Shown here in pieces: positions 17,090 to 25,780 of a stretch of DNA of 64,000 bases. The notes beneath the pieces were generated by a model that did no database searches, was not told the origin of the DNA, and saw only the letters and a list, made by a program, of their open reading frames with translations. The position numbers were made by a program, and so were the translations under genes. The number at the start of each line of letters is the position of its first letter. The first letter of the stretch is position 1. Source of the DNA: Streptomyces sp. NBC_01446 (GTDB taxonomy: Bacteria; Actinomycetota; Actinomycetes; Streptomycetales; Streptomycetaceae); the NCBI RefSeq assembly GCF_026340095.1, contig NZ_JAPEPO010000002.1:248001-312000 (forward strand). The letters run 5' to 3'.

Positions 17090-19437
17090 CGGGGAGTATG
17101 AGGCGGTTGTGTTCGACGGAAGGGGCTCATACGCGCATTGTGGTCACGTTGCAGTCTTGCCACGGCCTGGGCTGGCTTCAGCACGTCCGACTCGAGCCTG
17201 CGGGCGGCTTCGATGTGGTCGGCGGTCCATACGACGCGGATGGCGGTGGAGGACCATCGGCCTTCGCCGTCGTTGAGGTCTCGCTCCACGGCATGGATGA
17301 GCCGCGCTCCGGCTGCTGGATCCTGGTCGGCATGGTTAGGCACTTCCCCAAATCCGGACAGGGCGTTCGCTGTCTTCTCGTACCAGGCGGCAAGTGCGGT
17401 TCCGGCCTGATCGATCTCTGTGCGCGCCGCGGTCCTGTCGCCGGCGGGTGTTCCCCGGTCCCGACTCCACAGGTCGAGCACCGCGTCTGCGGTCAGGCGC
17501 AGCACGGCGACGGCTGTGATCAGTGCGGTGGCATCGGACAGCGGCACATGTTTCGTGCCGCGTTCGGCGAGGAATCCGCGGAAGGCGTCATCCAGTCGGC
17601 GGGCAGCCGCGGCCGCACGGGAGCGCTCGTCTTCTGGCACAGGGGTCGTGGGGATGAGCCTGTCGCAGCGTGTCACGCCGTATCCGATCGCGCTGCGCAG
17701 ATATCGGATGCTTTCGGCGAAGGCCTCCGCTGTGGCCAGGCCGAGGGCTGATCCCGCGCCCCGGGGCCAGAACAGGAGTCCTATCAGCACGCTCACTGCG
17801 CAGCCGATGGTGACGTCCTCGATGCGCACCAGGCCGACCGTCCATCCAGTGGGCTCAAGGATGTTGAACAGGATGAGGATTGAGATCGTGAAGCCTGCTT
17901 GCCCGGCGGCGAACGAGATCGTCGCCGGTGCGAGTCCTGTGAACAGTACGGCGGCGGGGAGCACGGCCCACAGGACCGCGGTGTTCGTGCCGACGAAGTA
18001 GACCAGCGTGCCGCCAATGACGAGGCCGGCGGTGGTGCCCGCGATCGCGCGCAGGGAGCTCTGCCCTGTCAGGAGGGCGCTGGAACGCAGGACGGCCATA
18101 GTGCCGAAGGCGACCCAGAAGCTGTGTTGCACTCCGGCTAGATCGGCTACGAGCACGGCCAGCCCGAGGGAGATCGCTCCTCGCACGCTGTTGTGGAGCC
18201 ACACGGAGTGGCGCTCGGCGTGTGACTTGGCGCGCTCCTGGGCTGAGGCCAGGGTGGAGCGCACACGTTCGGGGTGCTGGCCGGTAAGCCGCTGCCACAG
18301 GGTGCGTTGACGGGCCTGGACGACAAGCCCGATGTTGGCCGCGATGGCGGAGACTGCGAAGCTCATCTCCTGGGCGCGGAAGCTTGGTTCGAGCGAGCTG
18401 ACGAACTGGCTCGCGGCGGCCCTGCGTTCAGCGTCTCCGCAGGCCGGGTCTGTGGCGGTGCTGTCGGTGTCCGTCAGTCGCGCCGACACGGTCGCGTGCT
18501 CCATCGCGGAGCGCGTCTGGGCGAGGCGTTTCGCGGCCGCGTCCAGCTCGTCGAGTGCCCGGTGGTCGGTCGCTGCCAGGAGTTCGGCACTGGTCTCAAG
18601 CAGGTCGGCGGCGGCTTCTTTGAGATCGCAGACCTCTGCGTCGGCGGGTCCTGTCTTCTCTGGGAGCGGTACTCGGTCGAGGATTGTCTCCAGCCAGAGG
18701 ACCTCGTCGACGAGGCGGATGAGGATGCGGGTGGACGTTGTCAGTCCTGTTGGCCGGTAGGGCGTCGCGTAGAACGAGGTCTGTAGTGTTTTAACCGTTG
18801 TCTGGGCCGAGGGGACGATCGTCTCGAGTGCCGCCTTGTTCGCTGGTTCGAAGCCGCCGAGCATGCAGTCGACCTCGATCCTGAGCCGCGCCGCCATGGC
18901 GTTGCAGGCTTGTGCGGTGGCGTTCCTCAACGGCTCTCTCGTGGGTGTGGGCCACAGGAACCGAATGGCCGCAAGGGACGCGGCGCCGGCCATGGCCCAG
19001 CCAGCGAGCCTGTCTGGTATTGCCTGGACGGGGCCGGGCAGGGTTGCGGCCAGGATGAAGCTGATGAGCAGAGCTGTGGTGGCGGTGGCGAGCGTGGAGC
19101 TGACCGCGCCGAAGAACAGCAGGAGGAAGCTGACGAGGGCTGTTGCCAGTGTGGCGAGCCATGTCTCTTGCGATGTGAGTGTGCCGAGGGAGATCAGTGT
19201 CGCGCCGGCCGCGATCAAAGCGGTCTGTGCGATGAGCCGCTCCCGCATGGGGCCGCTGAACTCGACGAACAGCAGCATGGCGATCGAGCCGAAGGCTGCG
19301 AAGAGAGGCGTGGTGGCGTCGTCGGTGATCGCTGTGGTGATCGCGAAAAGACCCGGCGCGACGACGGCAGCTCTGGCGGACCTGCGGAGCGCGGTGAAGC
19401 CCGCGTCTCGTTGCTGCAGGAACTGCATGATTTTCAC
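17083..19437 (-). CDS. FUSC-family membrane transporter
   Basis: 784 aa from GTG 19437, which overlaps the preceding stop as GTGA and has GGGAGG 8 nt upstream. Two similar membrane halves flank a long soluble helical part: hydrophobic segments at the N-terminus (APGLFAITTAI, LFAAFGSIAMLLFVEFSG, IAAGATLISLG, ALVSFLLLFFGA) and again after residue 440 (GAISLGLAVLVADLAG, TAVLWAVLPAAVLFTGLAP, VSVLIGLLFWP). This is the FUSC (fusaric acid resistance / aromatic-acid efflux) architecture. It is located in the cytoplasmic membrane and probably exports aromatic or phenolic acids. It is the last clear gene of a three-gene overlapping operon with a DksA-like zinc finger protein. The substrate is not known. 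Confidence 0.88.
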   Translation of the reverse strand: MKIMQFLQQRDAGFTALRRSARAAVVAPGLFAITTAITDDATTPLFAAFGSIAMLLFVEFSGPMRERLIAQTALIAAGATLISLGTLTSQETWLATLATALVSFLLLFFGAVSSTLATATTALLISFILAATLPGPVQAIPDRLAGWAMAGAASLAAIRFLWPTPTREPLRNATAQACNAMAARLRIEVDCMLGGFEPANKAALETIVPSAQTTVKTLQTSFYATPYRPTGLTTSTRILIRLVDEVLWLETILDRVPLPEKTGPADAEVCDLKEAAADLLETSAELLAATDHRALDELDAAAKRLAQTRSAMEHATVSARLTDTDSTATDPACGDAERRAAASQFVSSLEPSFRAQEMSFAVSAIAANIGLVVQARQRTLWQRLTGQHPERVRSTLASAQERAKSHAERHSVWLHNSVRGAISLGLAVLVADLAGVQHSFWVAFGTMAVLRSSALLTGQSSLRAIAGTTAGLVIGGTLVYFVGTNTAVLWAVLPAAVLFTGLAPATISFAAGQAGFTISILILFNILEPTGWTVGLVRIEDVTIGCAVSVLIGLLFWPRGAGSALGLATAEAFAESIRYLRSAIGYGVTRCDRLIPTTPVPEDERSRAAAAARRLDDAFRGFLAERGTKHVPLSDATALITAVAVLRLTADAVLDLWSRDRGTPAGDRTAARTEIDQAGTALAAWYEKTANALSGFGEVPNHADQDPAAGARLIHAVERDLNDGEGRWSSTAIRVVWTADHIEAARRLESDVLKPAQAVARLQRDHNARMSPFRRTQPPHTPRC

Positions 19438-19964
19438 GACGGGCGCCTCCCAGGGCGAGAACGGAGTGCCGGCGCTGAGGGGTTCTGGCCGGTGGGGTGG
19501 AACGGAGGGCCGGCACTGAGGGGTTCTGGCCGGTGGGGTGGAACGGAGGGGCGGGCAGATGGCGGCAAGAGCGTGGGCTGTGCGTGCGCCTGCTTGCACC
19601 GCACGCACAGCCGTGTGTGCGGCAGCGCGGTCATCCGTTCGGGATCGATGTCTGCTCCGCAGCTGCCGCAGACACCGAATGTGCCCTCACGGAGGTTCGC
19701 GAGCGTTACGAGCTTCTGCTCTCTCAGGCGTTGCGCGTTTTCGGCCTCGGCGAGCGTTCTTCCGACCGCTTCGTCGGCGGCACTGGCGTCAGCCGCGTCC
19801 AGGGCGCAGTCCGCGCGGAGGTCCAGGGCTTGCCTCTCCTTTGCCGCGATCTCTTCGGCAAGGGTCTCCACCTCACGGATGAGTCTCGCGACGAGCTCGT
19901 CATGCTGCCCTTGTACGGGTCCGTCATGGAGGGTGGGGGGAGGGTCTTCTTCGGCGCTCGTCAT
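19434..19964 (-). CDS. TraR/DksA-type zinc finger protein
   Basis: 176 aa. A coiled-coil-like N-terminal half (ELVARLIREVETLAEEIAAK, LAEAENAQRLREQKL) leads to a four-cysteine zinc finger, FGVCGSCGADIDPERM...RLCVRCKQAH, as in DksA/TraR proteins that bind in the RNA polymerase secondary channel. The last 45 residues are Pro-rich and are encoded by a 41-bp tandem repeat; they are not part of the family fold. The ATG start overlaps the upstream stop (ATGA), and its own stop overlaps the FUSC start (GTGA). The operon context suggests a stress-linked transcription factor, though its action on RNA polymerase is inference. Confidence 0.88.
   Translation of the reverse strand: MTSAEEDPPPTLHDGPVQGQHDELVARLIREVETLAEEIAAKERQALDLRADCALDAADASAADEAVGRTLAEAENAQRLREQKLVTLANLREGTFGVCGSCGADIDPERMTALPHTRLCVRCKQAHAQPTLLPPSARPSVPPHRPEPLSAGPPFHPTGQNPSAPALRSRPGRRPS
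19468..19549. repeat. 41-bp tandem repeat, two copies
   Basis: Units 19468-19508 and 19509-19549 begin GCCGGCGCTGAGGGGTTCTG and GCCGGCACTGAGGGGTTCTG and differ at one base. A partial third copy (GAACGGAG) precedes unit 1. The period is not a multiple of three, so a change in copy number would shift the reading frame of the DksA-like tail. Confidence 0.9.
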
Positions 19965-20341
19965 GTACTGCCTCCTCTGCCGCCTGCTTGACCGGGCTGG
20001 CTGTTGATCAGCTGGACAGAAGGCCTGCTGGTCTCAAGGCAGGCAGCCCAGGCCTGGCGGTAGGCCGTGTAGTCGCCGTGGCGGCACTCCGAGCAGGGCC
20101 GGTGCCCGGCGGCCAGCGCCACCGCCTCGCAGCGGAAGAACAGCCACGTCAGCCGACCGGGCACCCACTGGGGCTCATACCGGTCGTTGAACTCGAGGGC
20201 GCAGATGACCCAGCCCTTTCCGCGGCACGGGCGCACGACATCCGTCCCCGTGTGCAGGGGTCCGCGGTTGCCCCTCCAGGCTACGCGCAGGCTGGTGGCC
20301 ACAATATCTCCGCCGGGCGTGACCCGGTTTCCGTACGGCAT
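19961..20341 (-). CDS. Conserved hypothetical protein, 126 aa
   Basis: The start is placed at ATG 20341 with GGGAGAGAAG upstream. The sequence MPYGNRVTPGGDIVATSLRV, GNRGPLHTG, WVICALEFNDRY, VPGRLTWLFFRCEAVALAAG and HRPCSECRHGDY is typical of a small bacterial family of unknown function that ends in a CxxC-bearing R-P-C-x-E-C-R motif. The two cysteines could bind a metal. It is the first gene of the operon and overlaps the DksA-like start by 4 bp (ATGA). Confidence 0.8.
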   Translation of the reverse strand: MPYGNRVTPGGDIVATSLRVAWRGNRGPLHTGTDVVRPCRGKGWVICALEFNDRYEPQWVPGRLTWLFFRCEAVALAAGHRPCSECRHGDYTAYRQAWAACLETSRPSVQLINSQPGQAGGRGGST

Positions 20342-20502
20342 GGTGCATTCTTCTCTCCCGTGTTCCGATTGCGCCCCCGGCCCGTGCGACACCTCTGTTC
20401 GGCGGAGCCGCACCGTACGGGACAGCTGAGGGTGTCGGAGGGCTTCCAGGGGTCAGCCCCCGCTCAGATGCCGGTGGCAGGCTTCACCGCTGCGCATCGC
20501 GT

Positions 20503-21912
20503 CTACTGGGCGATGCTGTCGTGCTGTGCGGTCTGCAGGTGCAACGGCTTTCCGGTCAGCGCGAGACTTGCCTCGCCGAGCGCTTCGCCCTGGGTCGGGT
20601 AGGCGTGGATGAAGCCTGCGACGTCCTGGGGAAGCGCCTCCCAGTTGTAGATGAGCTGCGCTTCCCCGATCTGCTCGCTCATCCGGTCGCCGATCATGTG
20701 TATGCCGACGACCGCTCCGTCCTTCCTCCGGACGACCTTGGCGTGGCCCTCTGTCTGCAGCGTCCGGCTGCGGGCGTTGTTCGCGAGGTCGTAGACGACG
20801 GAGTCGATGTTCCCGGTGCCGTAGGCCTGATTGGCCTTGGCCTCCGTCAGACCGACCGACGCGATCTCGGGGCGGGAGAACGTGACCCGCGGGACCCCGT
20901 CGTAGTCGATGGCCACGGGCGTCTTCCCCGCCAAGCGGTCGGCGACGAGGATTCCTTCGGCGAAGCCGACGTGCGCGAGCTGCAGGGTTGGGACCAAGTC
21001 TCCGATGGCGGAGACAGTGGGCACGTTGGTGCGCATGTACTCGTCGACCAGCACGTGCCCTCGCTGCATGGCGATACCAGCCTCCTCGTAGCCCAAGCCC
21101 TGGGAAACAGGGCCTCGTCCGACGGCCACCAACAGCAGGTCCGCTTCGAGTACGGTGCCGTCCGCCAGGCGGACGCGGATGCCGTCGCGTGTGTACTCGC
21201 TGCCAGCGAAGGACACTCCGAGGTGGAGGCCAATCCCCCGGCTCAGGAACTCTGCCGCCAGTCGACTGGAGATGTCCTCGTCCTCGGCGGGCACGAGACG
21301 GGGCAGGGCCTCGACGACCGCGACCTTGGCCCCGAAGGACGCCCACGCAGAAGCGAACTCGACCCCGATCACGCCACCACCGAGCACGATCATCGACTTG
21401 GGGACGCGGTCAAGGTTGAGGGCGTGGTCCGACGAGATCACCCGATGGCCGTCGATCTCCAGTCCGGGCAGGGATCTCGGCACAGATCCTGTGGCGAGCA
21501 CGATATGACGGCCCGTGAGCCGACGGTCGCCGACGTCGACGGAGGTTGCCGACGACAGCCGGCCTTCTCCTTCCACGTAGGTAATGCCGCGTGCGGCGAC
21601 GAGGCCGGTGAGCCCGTTGCAGAGGCCTGAGACGACCTTGTTTTTGTACGCGTGCAGGGCGTCCATATCGATGCCTTGGAAGGATGCACGCACTCCCACG
21701 TCGCCGGCCTGGCGTGCTTGGTCGGCCAGTTCTGCCGCATGCAGGATGGCCTTAGTGGGGATGCAGCCGTTGTGCAGGCAGGTTCCCCCGAGCTTGTAGC
21801 GCTCGACCAGGGCGACGGTGAGTCCGAGCTGCGCCCCGCGTAGCGCGGCGGCGTACCCGGCGCTGCCGGCTCCGAAGACGACGATGTCGTAGAGATCTTC
21901 GCTGTGGCTCAT
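20503..21912 (-). CDS. lpdA: Dihydrolipoamide dehydrogenase-like flavoprotein
   Basis: 469 aa, ATG at 21912 with AAGGAG 8 nt upstream. The FAD-binding GAGSAGYAAALRGAQLG, redox-active disulfide GGTCLHNGCIPTKAIL, NAD-binding LGGGVIGVEFASAWASFG, second FAD motif (SAIGDLVPTLQLAHVGFAEG) and C-terminal catalytic FIHAYPTQGEALGE are all present. This is the full class I pyridine nucleotide-disulfide oxidoreductase architecture and closest to Lpd (E3). No 2-oxoacid dehydrogenase subunits are nearby. A GGAC-N6-GTCC palindrome lies 135 bp upstream (22047) and another at 22281. I infer a role in thiol or lipoamide recycling under stress rather than in central metabolism. Confidence 0.93.
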   Translation of the reverse strand: MSHSEDLYDIVVFGAGSAGYAAALRGAQLGLTVALVERYKLGGTCLHNGCIPTKAILHAAELADQARQAGDVGVRASFQGIDMDALHAYKNKVVSGLCNGLTGLVAARGITYVEGEGRLSSATSVDVGDRRLTGRHIVLATGSVPRSLPGLEIDGHRVISSDHALNLDRVPKSMIVLGGGVIGVEFASAWASFGAKVAVVEALPRLVPAEDEDISSRLAAEFLSRGIGLHLGVSFAGSEYTRDGIRVRLADGTVLEADLLLVAVGRGPVSQGLGYEEAGIAMQRGHVLVDEYMRTNVPTVSAIGDLVPTLQLAHVGFAEGILVADRLAGKTPVAIDYDGVPRVTFSRPEIASVGLTEAKANQAYGTGNIDSVVYDLANNARSRTLQTEGHAKVVRRKDGAVVGIHMIGDRMSEQIGEAQLIYNWEALPQDVAGFIHAYPTQGEALGEASLALTGKPLHLQTAQHDSIAQ

Positions 21913-22046
21913 GGCGTTGCTCCTTCGCGGTGTGCCGAGCAGCTGCCGGGGTGCCGAGCCGGGCGTCTGGTGGCGGCCACACGTCTCGGTGGGCGCTACT
22001 GGTTGCGGGAGGGGGGGTCTTGTCAGCCGGCAGGGACCATCATAGA

Positions 22047-22060
22047 GGACCAAACAGTCC
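22047..22060. promoter_or_regulatory. Candidate operator 1, upstream of lpd
   Basis: GGAC-CAAACA-GTCC, 135 bp before the lpd start. The centre CAAACA is shared with operator 4. Confidence 0.6.
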
Positions 22061-22280
22061 CGTAGATGTGATGCACGACAGTGAGCGCGTACCGTTCGAA
22101 CGTTCCACTAGAGTGAGGGCGCAGCCCGCGAGAGCGGCCAGGAGAGCAGCTTCACCTGCTCCAACCCACTGGCTGGAGCTGGGTGGCCGGGGAGCGGCAT
22201 AACTTCGACTCATCCCGTCGGCGGGTCTTTCGCGCCGCGAGGACGCTAGCCGGAGAAGATGGTCGGGTTCGTGCGGTTTC

Positions 22281-22296
22281 AGGACCTATCGGTCCT
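22281..22296. promoter_or_regulatory. Candidate operator 2
   Basis: AGGACC-TATC-GGTCCT, perfect 6-bp arms. It lies 370 bp upstream of lpd and beyond the 3' end of tetR1, so its target is unclear. Confidence 0.6.
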
Positions 22297-22432
22297 TTAT
22301 TTAGCACTTCCGGTGCGATGCGCCGTCGGCCCGGGCACACTGCTTGCGGGGCGCGGTCTCCGCTGGTTGCTGAGGCGCCTCGCAGACAGGCAGCGACTGC
22401 CGCTCCGCTGCCCACCCCCGCGAGGGCATACG

Positions 22433-23236
22433 TCAGCTCACGGTGTACGTCTTCACGTGACCGAGGGCCATGTCCATGGCGATACGCATCGGTTCGACAT
22501 CACGCGTCATCTGCGCGAGCAGGTAACTTCCCTGAAGGGCGGACATTACGGCCACGGCAAGCTTTGCCGCGTCGGCCTCCTTCTTGAGCTCGCCGTTCTC
22601 CTGCATGCGGCGCAGGCCAGCGGCGATCAGTTCCTCCCACTCGCCGAACTTCTCGGCGAGCAGGTCTCGCGCAGCAGAGTCTTGAGCAGCGCGGGCTCCG
22701 ACCAGCGAACCAAGGGCGCACCCGTAGGCACCATCCTTGAGGGAATTGAGTCGAATGATCGACTCGCTCCAGCGTTCCAGGGCCCGAAAGGAGCTCATCC
22801 GCTCCAGGTGCAGCCGGTCGCGCTCGAGAATTTGCTGGGCACGCAGCTCAATTACACCGTGCACAAGCTCGTCCTTGTCTGCGAAGTGGCGGTACAGCTG
22901 GGACTTGCTGGTCCCGCTCACCGCTCGCACGTCGTCCAAGGTGACCGAGTTGACGCCCTTAACGTAAAAGAGGTCTGCAGCGGCTTGGACGATGCGATCG
23001 CGTGTCACAGCTCCGCGAGGCGTCAGGCGCCTCTTCGACGGAGCAACATCATCTTCGGCCATGAGGCCGACTTTACTATGCGGGGCTGCCATCGTGGCTT
23101 CCGGAGAGAGGGCCTGCATCCCTCTGGTTCCGGCATCTACTGCAAGCGACGATCCTTCGCTCTCGGCTCGCGCTGACGCCTCGCGGAGCATCAGCCCCAC
23201 GGCGCCCTCGCCTAATTGTCCGCTCGTGATCGTCAT
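22433..23236 (-). CDS. TetR-family regulator 1
   Basis: 267 aa from ATG 23236 with AGGAGG 7 nt upstream. An unusual N-terminal extension of about 75 residues precedes the TetR DNA-binding domain (TRDRIVQAAADLFYVKGVNS, VTLDDVRAVSGTSKSQLYRH, FADKDELVHGVIELR). The C-terminal ligand domain contains GAYGCALGSLVGARAAQ with a single conserved Cys. It is a clear paralog of the protein at 27622..28416, almost identical through the recognition helix. Two GGAC-N6-GTCC palindromes lie 197 and 260 bp upstream, which points to autoregulation. I infer that it represses the surrounding stress genes, perhaps with the Cys as an electrophile or redox sensor. Confidence 0.93.
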   Translation of the reverse strand: MTITSGQLGEGAVGLMLREASARAESEGSSLAVDAGTRGMQALSPEATMAAPHSKVGLMAEDDVAPSKRRLTPRGAVTRDRIVQAAADLFYVKGVNSVTLDDVRAVSGTSKSQLYRHFADKDELVHGVIELRAQQILERDRLHLERMSSFRALERWSESIIRLNSLKDGAYGCALGSLVGARAAQDSAARDLLAEKFGEWEELIAAGLRRMQENGELKKEADAAKLAVAVMSALQGSYLLAQMTRDVEPMRIAMDMALGHVKTYTVS

Positions 23237-23432
23237 TCTCTGCCTCCTTCTGGGGGATTCGAGATCGAGGGAGTAGCACCTTCGTCCATCCCACCCCGCC
23301 GCATCGTGTGGGTCATCTGACTGCTGGCCGTCGGGCTTCGGCCGCGAGCCGGAGACGCGTCAGGCCTTACTGTCTTGCTACGCCACCTGGGCTCGAGCTC
23401 CGCTCTCGCCGCTCGTCCAGTCGATTACAAAT

Positions 23433-23446
23433 GGACTCTATAGTCC
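23433..23446. promoter_or_regulatory. Candidate operator 3, upstream of tetR1
   Basis: GGACT-CTAT-AGTCC with perfect 5-bp arms, embedded in partly symmetric flanks (ACAAAT left, CATTGT right). Confidence 0.65.
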
Positions 23447-23495
23447 CATTGTAGGGTCTGTACGTCATGCCAAATCGGTCGCGGGTAAATTTACG

Positions 23496-23509
23496 GGACC
23501 AAACCGTCC
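23496..23509. promoter_or_regulatory. Candidate operator 4, upstream of tetR1
   Basis: GGAC-CAAACC-GTCC, 50 bp from operator 3 and nearly identical to operator 1 in its centre. Confidence 0.6.
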
Positions 23510-24037
23510 GTCACATCATGAGTACTGCACTTGAGGGTGCGTAGACACCGTCAGCCGACGGTCGGGCGGTCGGAATCTTTCGCTGCATGAGATGAGCGCT
23601 TTGCAGTCCCCGACAGCGACGATGCCGCACCCAGGTGCTCGTCGAGCGGGCAGGCGCACCGGAGGACTCGGCGGCGGACACGCTGCGCTTCCAGACGTCT
23701 GAACAACTCGGACCTACCCAGCGGAGGAGCGGCGCAATGAGCTGTCATTCGCGGGTGCCGGGCGCAGGTACCCCCGCCCGGCCGCTTCGTCCGCGAGTGG
23801 CCTGTCGGCTGGACCGCTGCTCCATGCCCAAGTCGACGCCCTTTTCGAGCTCCCGGTGCCTCAACAGGTCGTGAGGCCAGTCGAGATCGAGCTGCTCACG
23901 ACCGCCACGTGCATGGTTCCTGAGGAAGGAGGGAGCCAAGGCGACATCGGCGAAATTTTGCCGCAGCACCGGACAGGTGCGCGAGCTGCCCGGGCAGATC
24001 TGCTTGCGCCACCTCGGTTGGGACGATGTTGATCGTC

Positions 24038-24379
24038 TCAGCTGCGAGCCTCGTCAGTGGTGTGGGATCCGCGGTCGACTACTTCATGAAACTCGGGGTG
24101 GCCCTCAACGAAGCGGTCCACGACCGGGCACCAGTTGGTGACGGTCGCACCCTTGTTTTTGAGATCGGAGAGCGCTACTCGGATCAACGCGGTCCCCAGG
24201 CCCCGGCCGCGACGGCCCTCTTGGACGAACGTGTGCGTCAAGCTGTAGTGATTGCCCTTGCTCTCGTAAGCGAGCAACCCTGCGTACTCGCCGTTCTCTT
24301 GAACCTCGTAGTACCGGCTTCCGTCGTCCCGGAAGACGGCGATCGAGTCGCTCGCGTCTGCCCACAGCTTCTCGGCCAT
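24038..24379 (-). CDS. Small GNAT acetyltransferase (GCN5-related, CG type) 1
   Basis: 113 aa from ATG 24379. YYEVQENGEYAGLLAYESKG, YSLTHTFVQEGRRGRGLGTA and WCPVVDRFVEGHPEF match the short GCN5-related family (Acetyltransf_CG, about 90-110 aa) with the acetyl-CoA loop R-x-x-G-x-G/A as GRRGRGLGTA. The substrate is unknown. A GGAC-N6-GTCC site is 64 bp upstream, ideal for a promoter operator. It is related to the gene at 30429..30776, which also lies behind such a site. Confidence 0.85.
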   Translation of the reverse strand: MAEKLWADASDSIAVFRDDGSRYYEVQENGEYAGLLAYESKGNHYSLTHTFVQEGRRGRGLGTALIRVALSDLKNKGATVTNWCPVVDRFVEGHPEFHEVVDRGSHTTDEARS

Positions 24380-24442
24380 TGTTGTTCCTGTATCTGTACG
24401 GGCTCCGTCCGGACGACGGGGCCACTCCGATCGACAGTAAAT

Positions 24443-24456
24443 GGACTGTATCGTCC
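24443..24456. promoter_or_regulatory. Candidate operator 5, upstream of GNAT 1
   Basis: GGAC-TGTATC-GTCC, 64 bp before the acetyltransferase start. Confidence 0.65.
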
Positions 24457-24591
24457 TCATGGAGGTATCGCGATATCCGCGCACCGCATTCCCGTTCTCT
24501 GCCGCCGAGGCGGTCGATGCGCCGGCTCACCCAGTCGCTGACTCTTCAGTGATCTGCAGGTCGCTTCTTGGCAAGAGGGCCTGGGCCGCCG

Positions 24592-24999
24592 GTGTGCGCC
24601 ATCGCTGGGATAGAGGACGGTGGAGCCACGCACGGCGCGCATCATGGCGAGATCTTCGACGCCCATCTGAGACGGGCCGTCGGCGCCGATTTCCACGCCG
24701 CTGTGGGTGCCGCACAGCGCCATCGTGATGTCGGAAACCGCGGCAATACGAATGAAGTCGTGGGCCCGGGTGAGGAAGGCGGCGAACGTGGTGGCGTAGC
24801 GCAGGTGGCGCGTCATGAGGACGGCCATCAGGTCCGCCACGGAGAGGCTGGACGTGGGGTGCCCCGAGCCTGCCGAGGTGCTGGCGCGCACGGAGTCGAC
24901 ACTCAGCTGCTGGGCCAGCTCGAAGGCTCGGGAGAGGTCGCTGTCAGGGCCGAGCGTGGTGGCCTGGGCTGCGGACACGGAGAGGTTCCTTTCGGTCAC
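24592..24999 (-). pseudogene. tkt: Transketolase with large internal deletion
   Basis: The first 68 codons are a transketolase N-terminus (LSVDSVRASTSAGSGHPTSS, VADLMAVLMTRHLRY, including the conserved GHP). The frame then jumps directly to the pyrimidine-binding domain (TRAHDFIRIAAVSDITMALC, THSGVEIGADGPSQMGVEDL, STVLYPSD) and degenerates after that. Most of the ThDP-binding domain and the C-terminal domain are missing, so it cannot be active. The GTG start overlaps the truncated egtA stop (GTGA), which suggests the two were an operon. Confidence 0.85.
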
Positions 25000-25643
25000 G
25001 GGGCGGCGAGCCGTCGTCGATGCAGCAGGTGGAATGCCTGCGGATGCCCGGCGCGGGTTGCGGTCAGCCGATACTTGGCGAAGGCGGCAACCAGAACCGG
25101 CCCCAGCCGGTGGGCTAGTTCCCAGCGGAACTTGTAGCCCGAGGTTCCGTGCGTGTCATCGCCGCAGTCCAGGTTGAACTGCAGGGACGCCGAACGTCGC
25201 ATCATGATCCGGCCCCAGGGGCCCCCGCGGTCGAAGAACGCCTCCATGGCCCGGTAGCGCGGCTGGTCGAGCAGTCGTGGCGGCTCTCTGTAAGGGTCGA
25301 GTCCGCGGCCCAGCAGCGCGACACCTGCGTCGGAGGTCGCTTCGCGCAGTCGATCGAGATCGGCGGCCAGTGCCTCCACGCACTCGGCGAGTGTGCGGCA
25401 GGGCTGGGAGCTGAGCTCGATCTGCCCGCCGGGCTCTCGTGTGACCTTGCTGCCTCCCGGGAGCGCGTTCGAGGCCTGCAGGCTTTCGCAAATCTGAGAC
25501 GTACAGTCGGCAGGTATGTGCTGTCGCGCATCCCGGGGATCGACTATCAACCACTCCATTTCCACGCCCACTTGTGCGGACGGCTTTCTGTTGAAGCCCG
25601 CTTCGTAGACGTGTGCCTCTGCTTCGTCCTCCCCAAGGGACAT
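24996..25643 (-). pseudogene. egtA: EgtA-type glutamate-cysteine ligase, N-terminal half
   Basis: 215 codons, against the usual 400 or more. The N-terminal half is convincing: VGVEMEWLIVDPRDARQHIP, REPGGQIELSSQPCRTLAEC, GVALLGRGLDPYREPPRLLD, RYRAMEAFFDRGGPWGRIMM and SASLQFNLDCGDD. These are motifs of the GCS2-related EgtA family that makes gamma-glutamylcysteine for ergothioneine. After LGPVLVAAFAKY the sequence is unrelated and stops. Without the rest of the active site it is probably non-functional. The other egt genes are not in the window. Confidence 0.85.
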
Positions 25644-25780
25644 GCGTGAACCACCTTTGTTGGGTAAGGACGGACGTCACAGGGTCGACATCCAAACTGG
25701 CTGGAGCCGTGGCGGCCTTTTGCGCGCACGGGTGTTGACGGCCGATCGGCCGTTTGTCTTCTCGTGCCGGTGCCGGCTGT

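Larger units (their letters stand above)
21913..22432. other. lpd/tetR intergenic region with two operators
   Basis: No gene is seen in these 520 bp. It contains two GGAC-N6-GTCC palindromes (22047-22060 and 22281-22296) and should hold the lpd promoter. Frames open here on both strands have no recognisable content. Confidence 0.55.
23237..24037. other. tetR1 upstream region with two operators
   Basis: 800 bp without a supported gene. Operators 3 and 4 lie at 23433 and 23496, in locally AT-rich DNA that likely holds the tetR1 promoter. The part from 23550 to 24037 has only short overlapping frames of no recognisable family. Confidence 0.5.
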
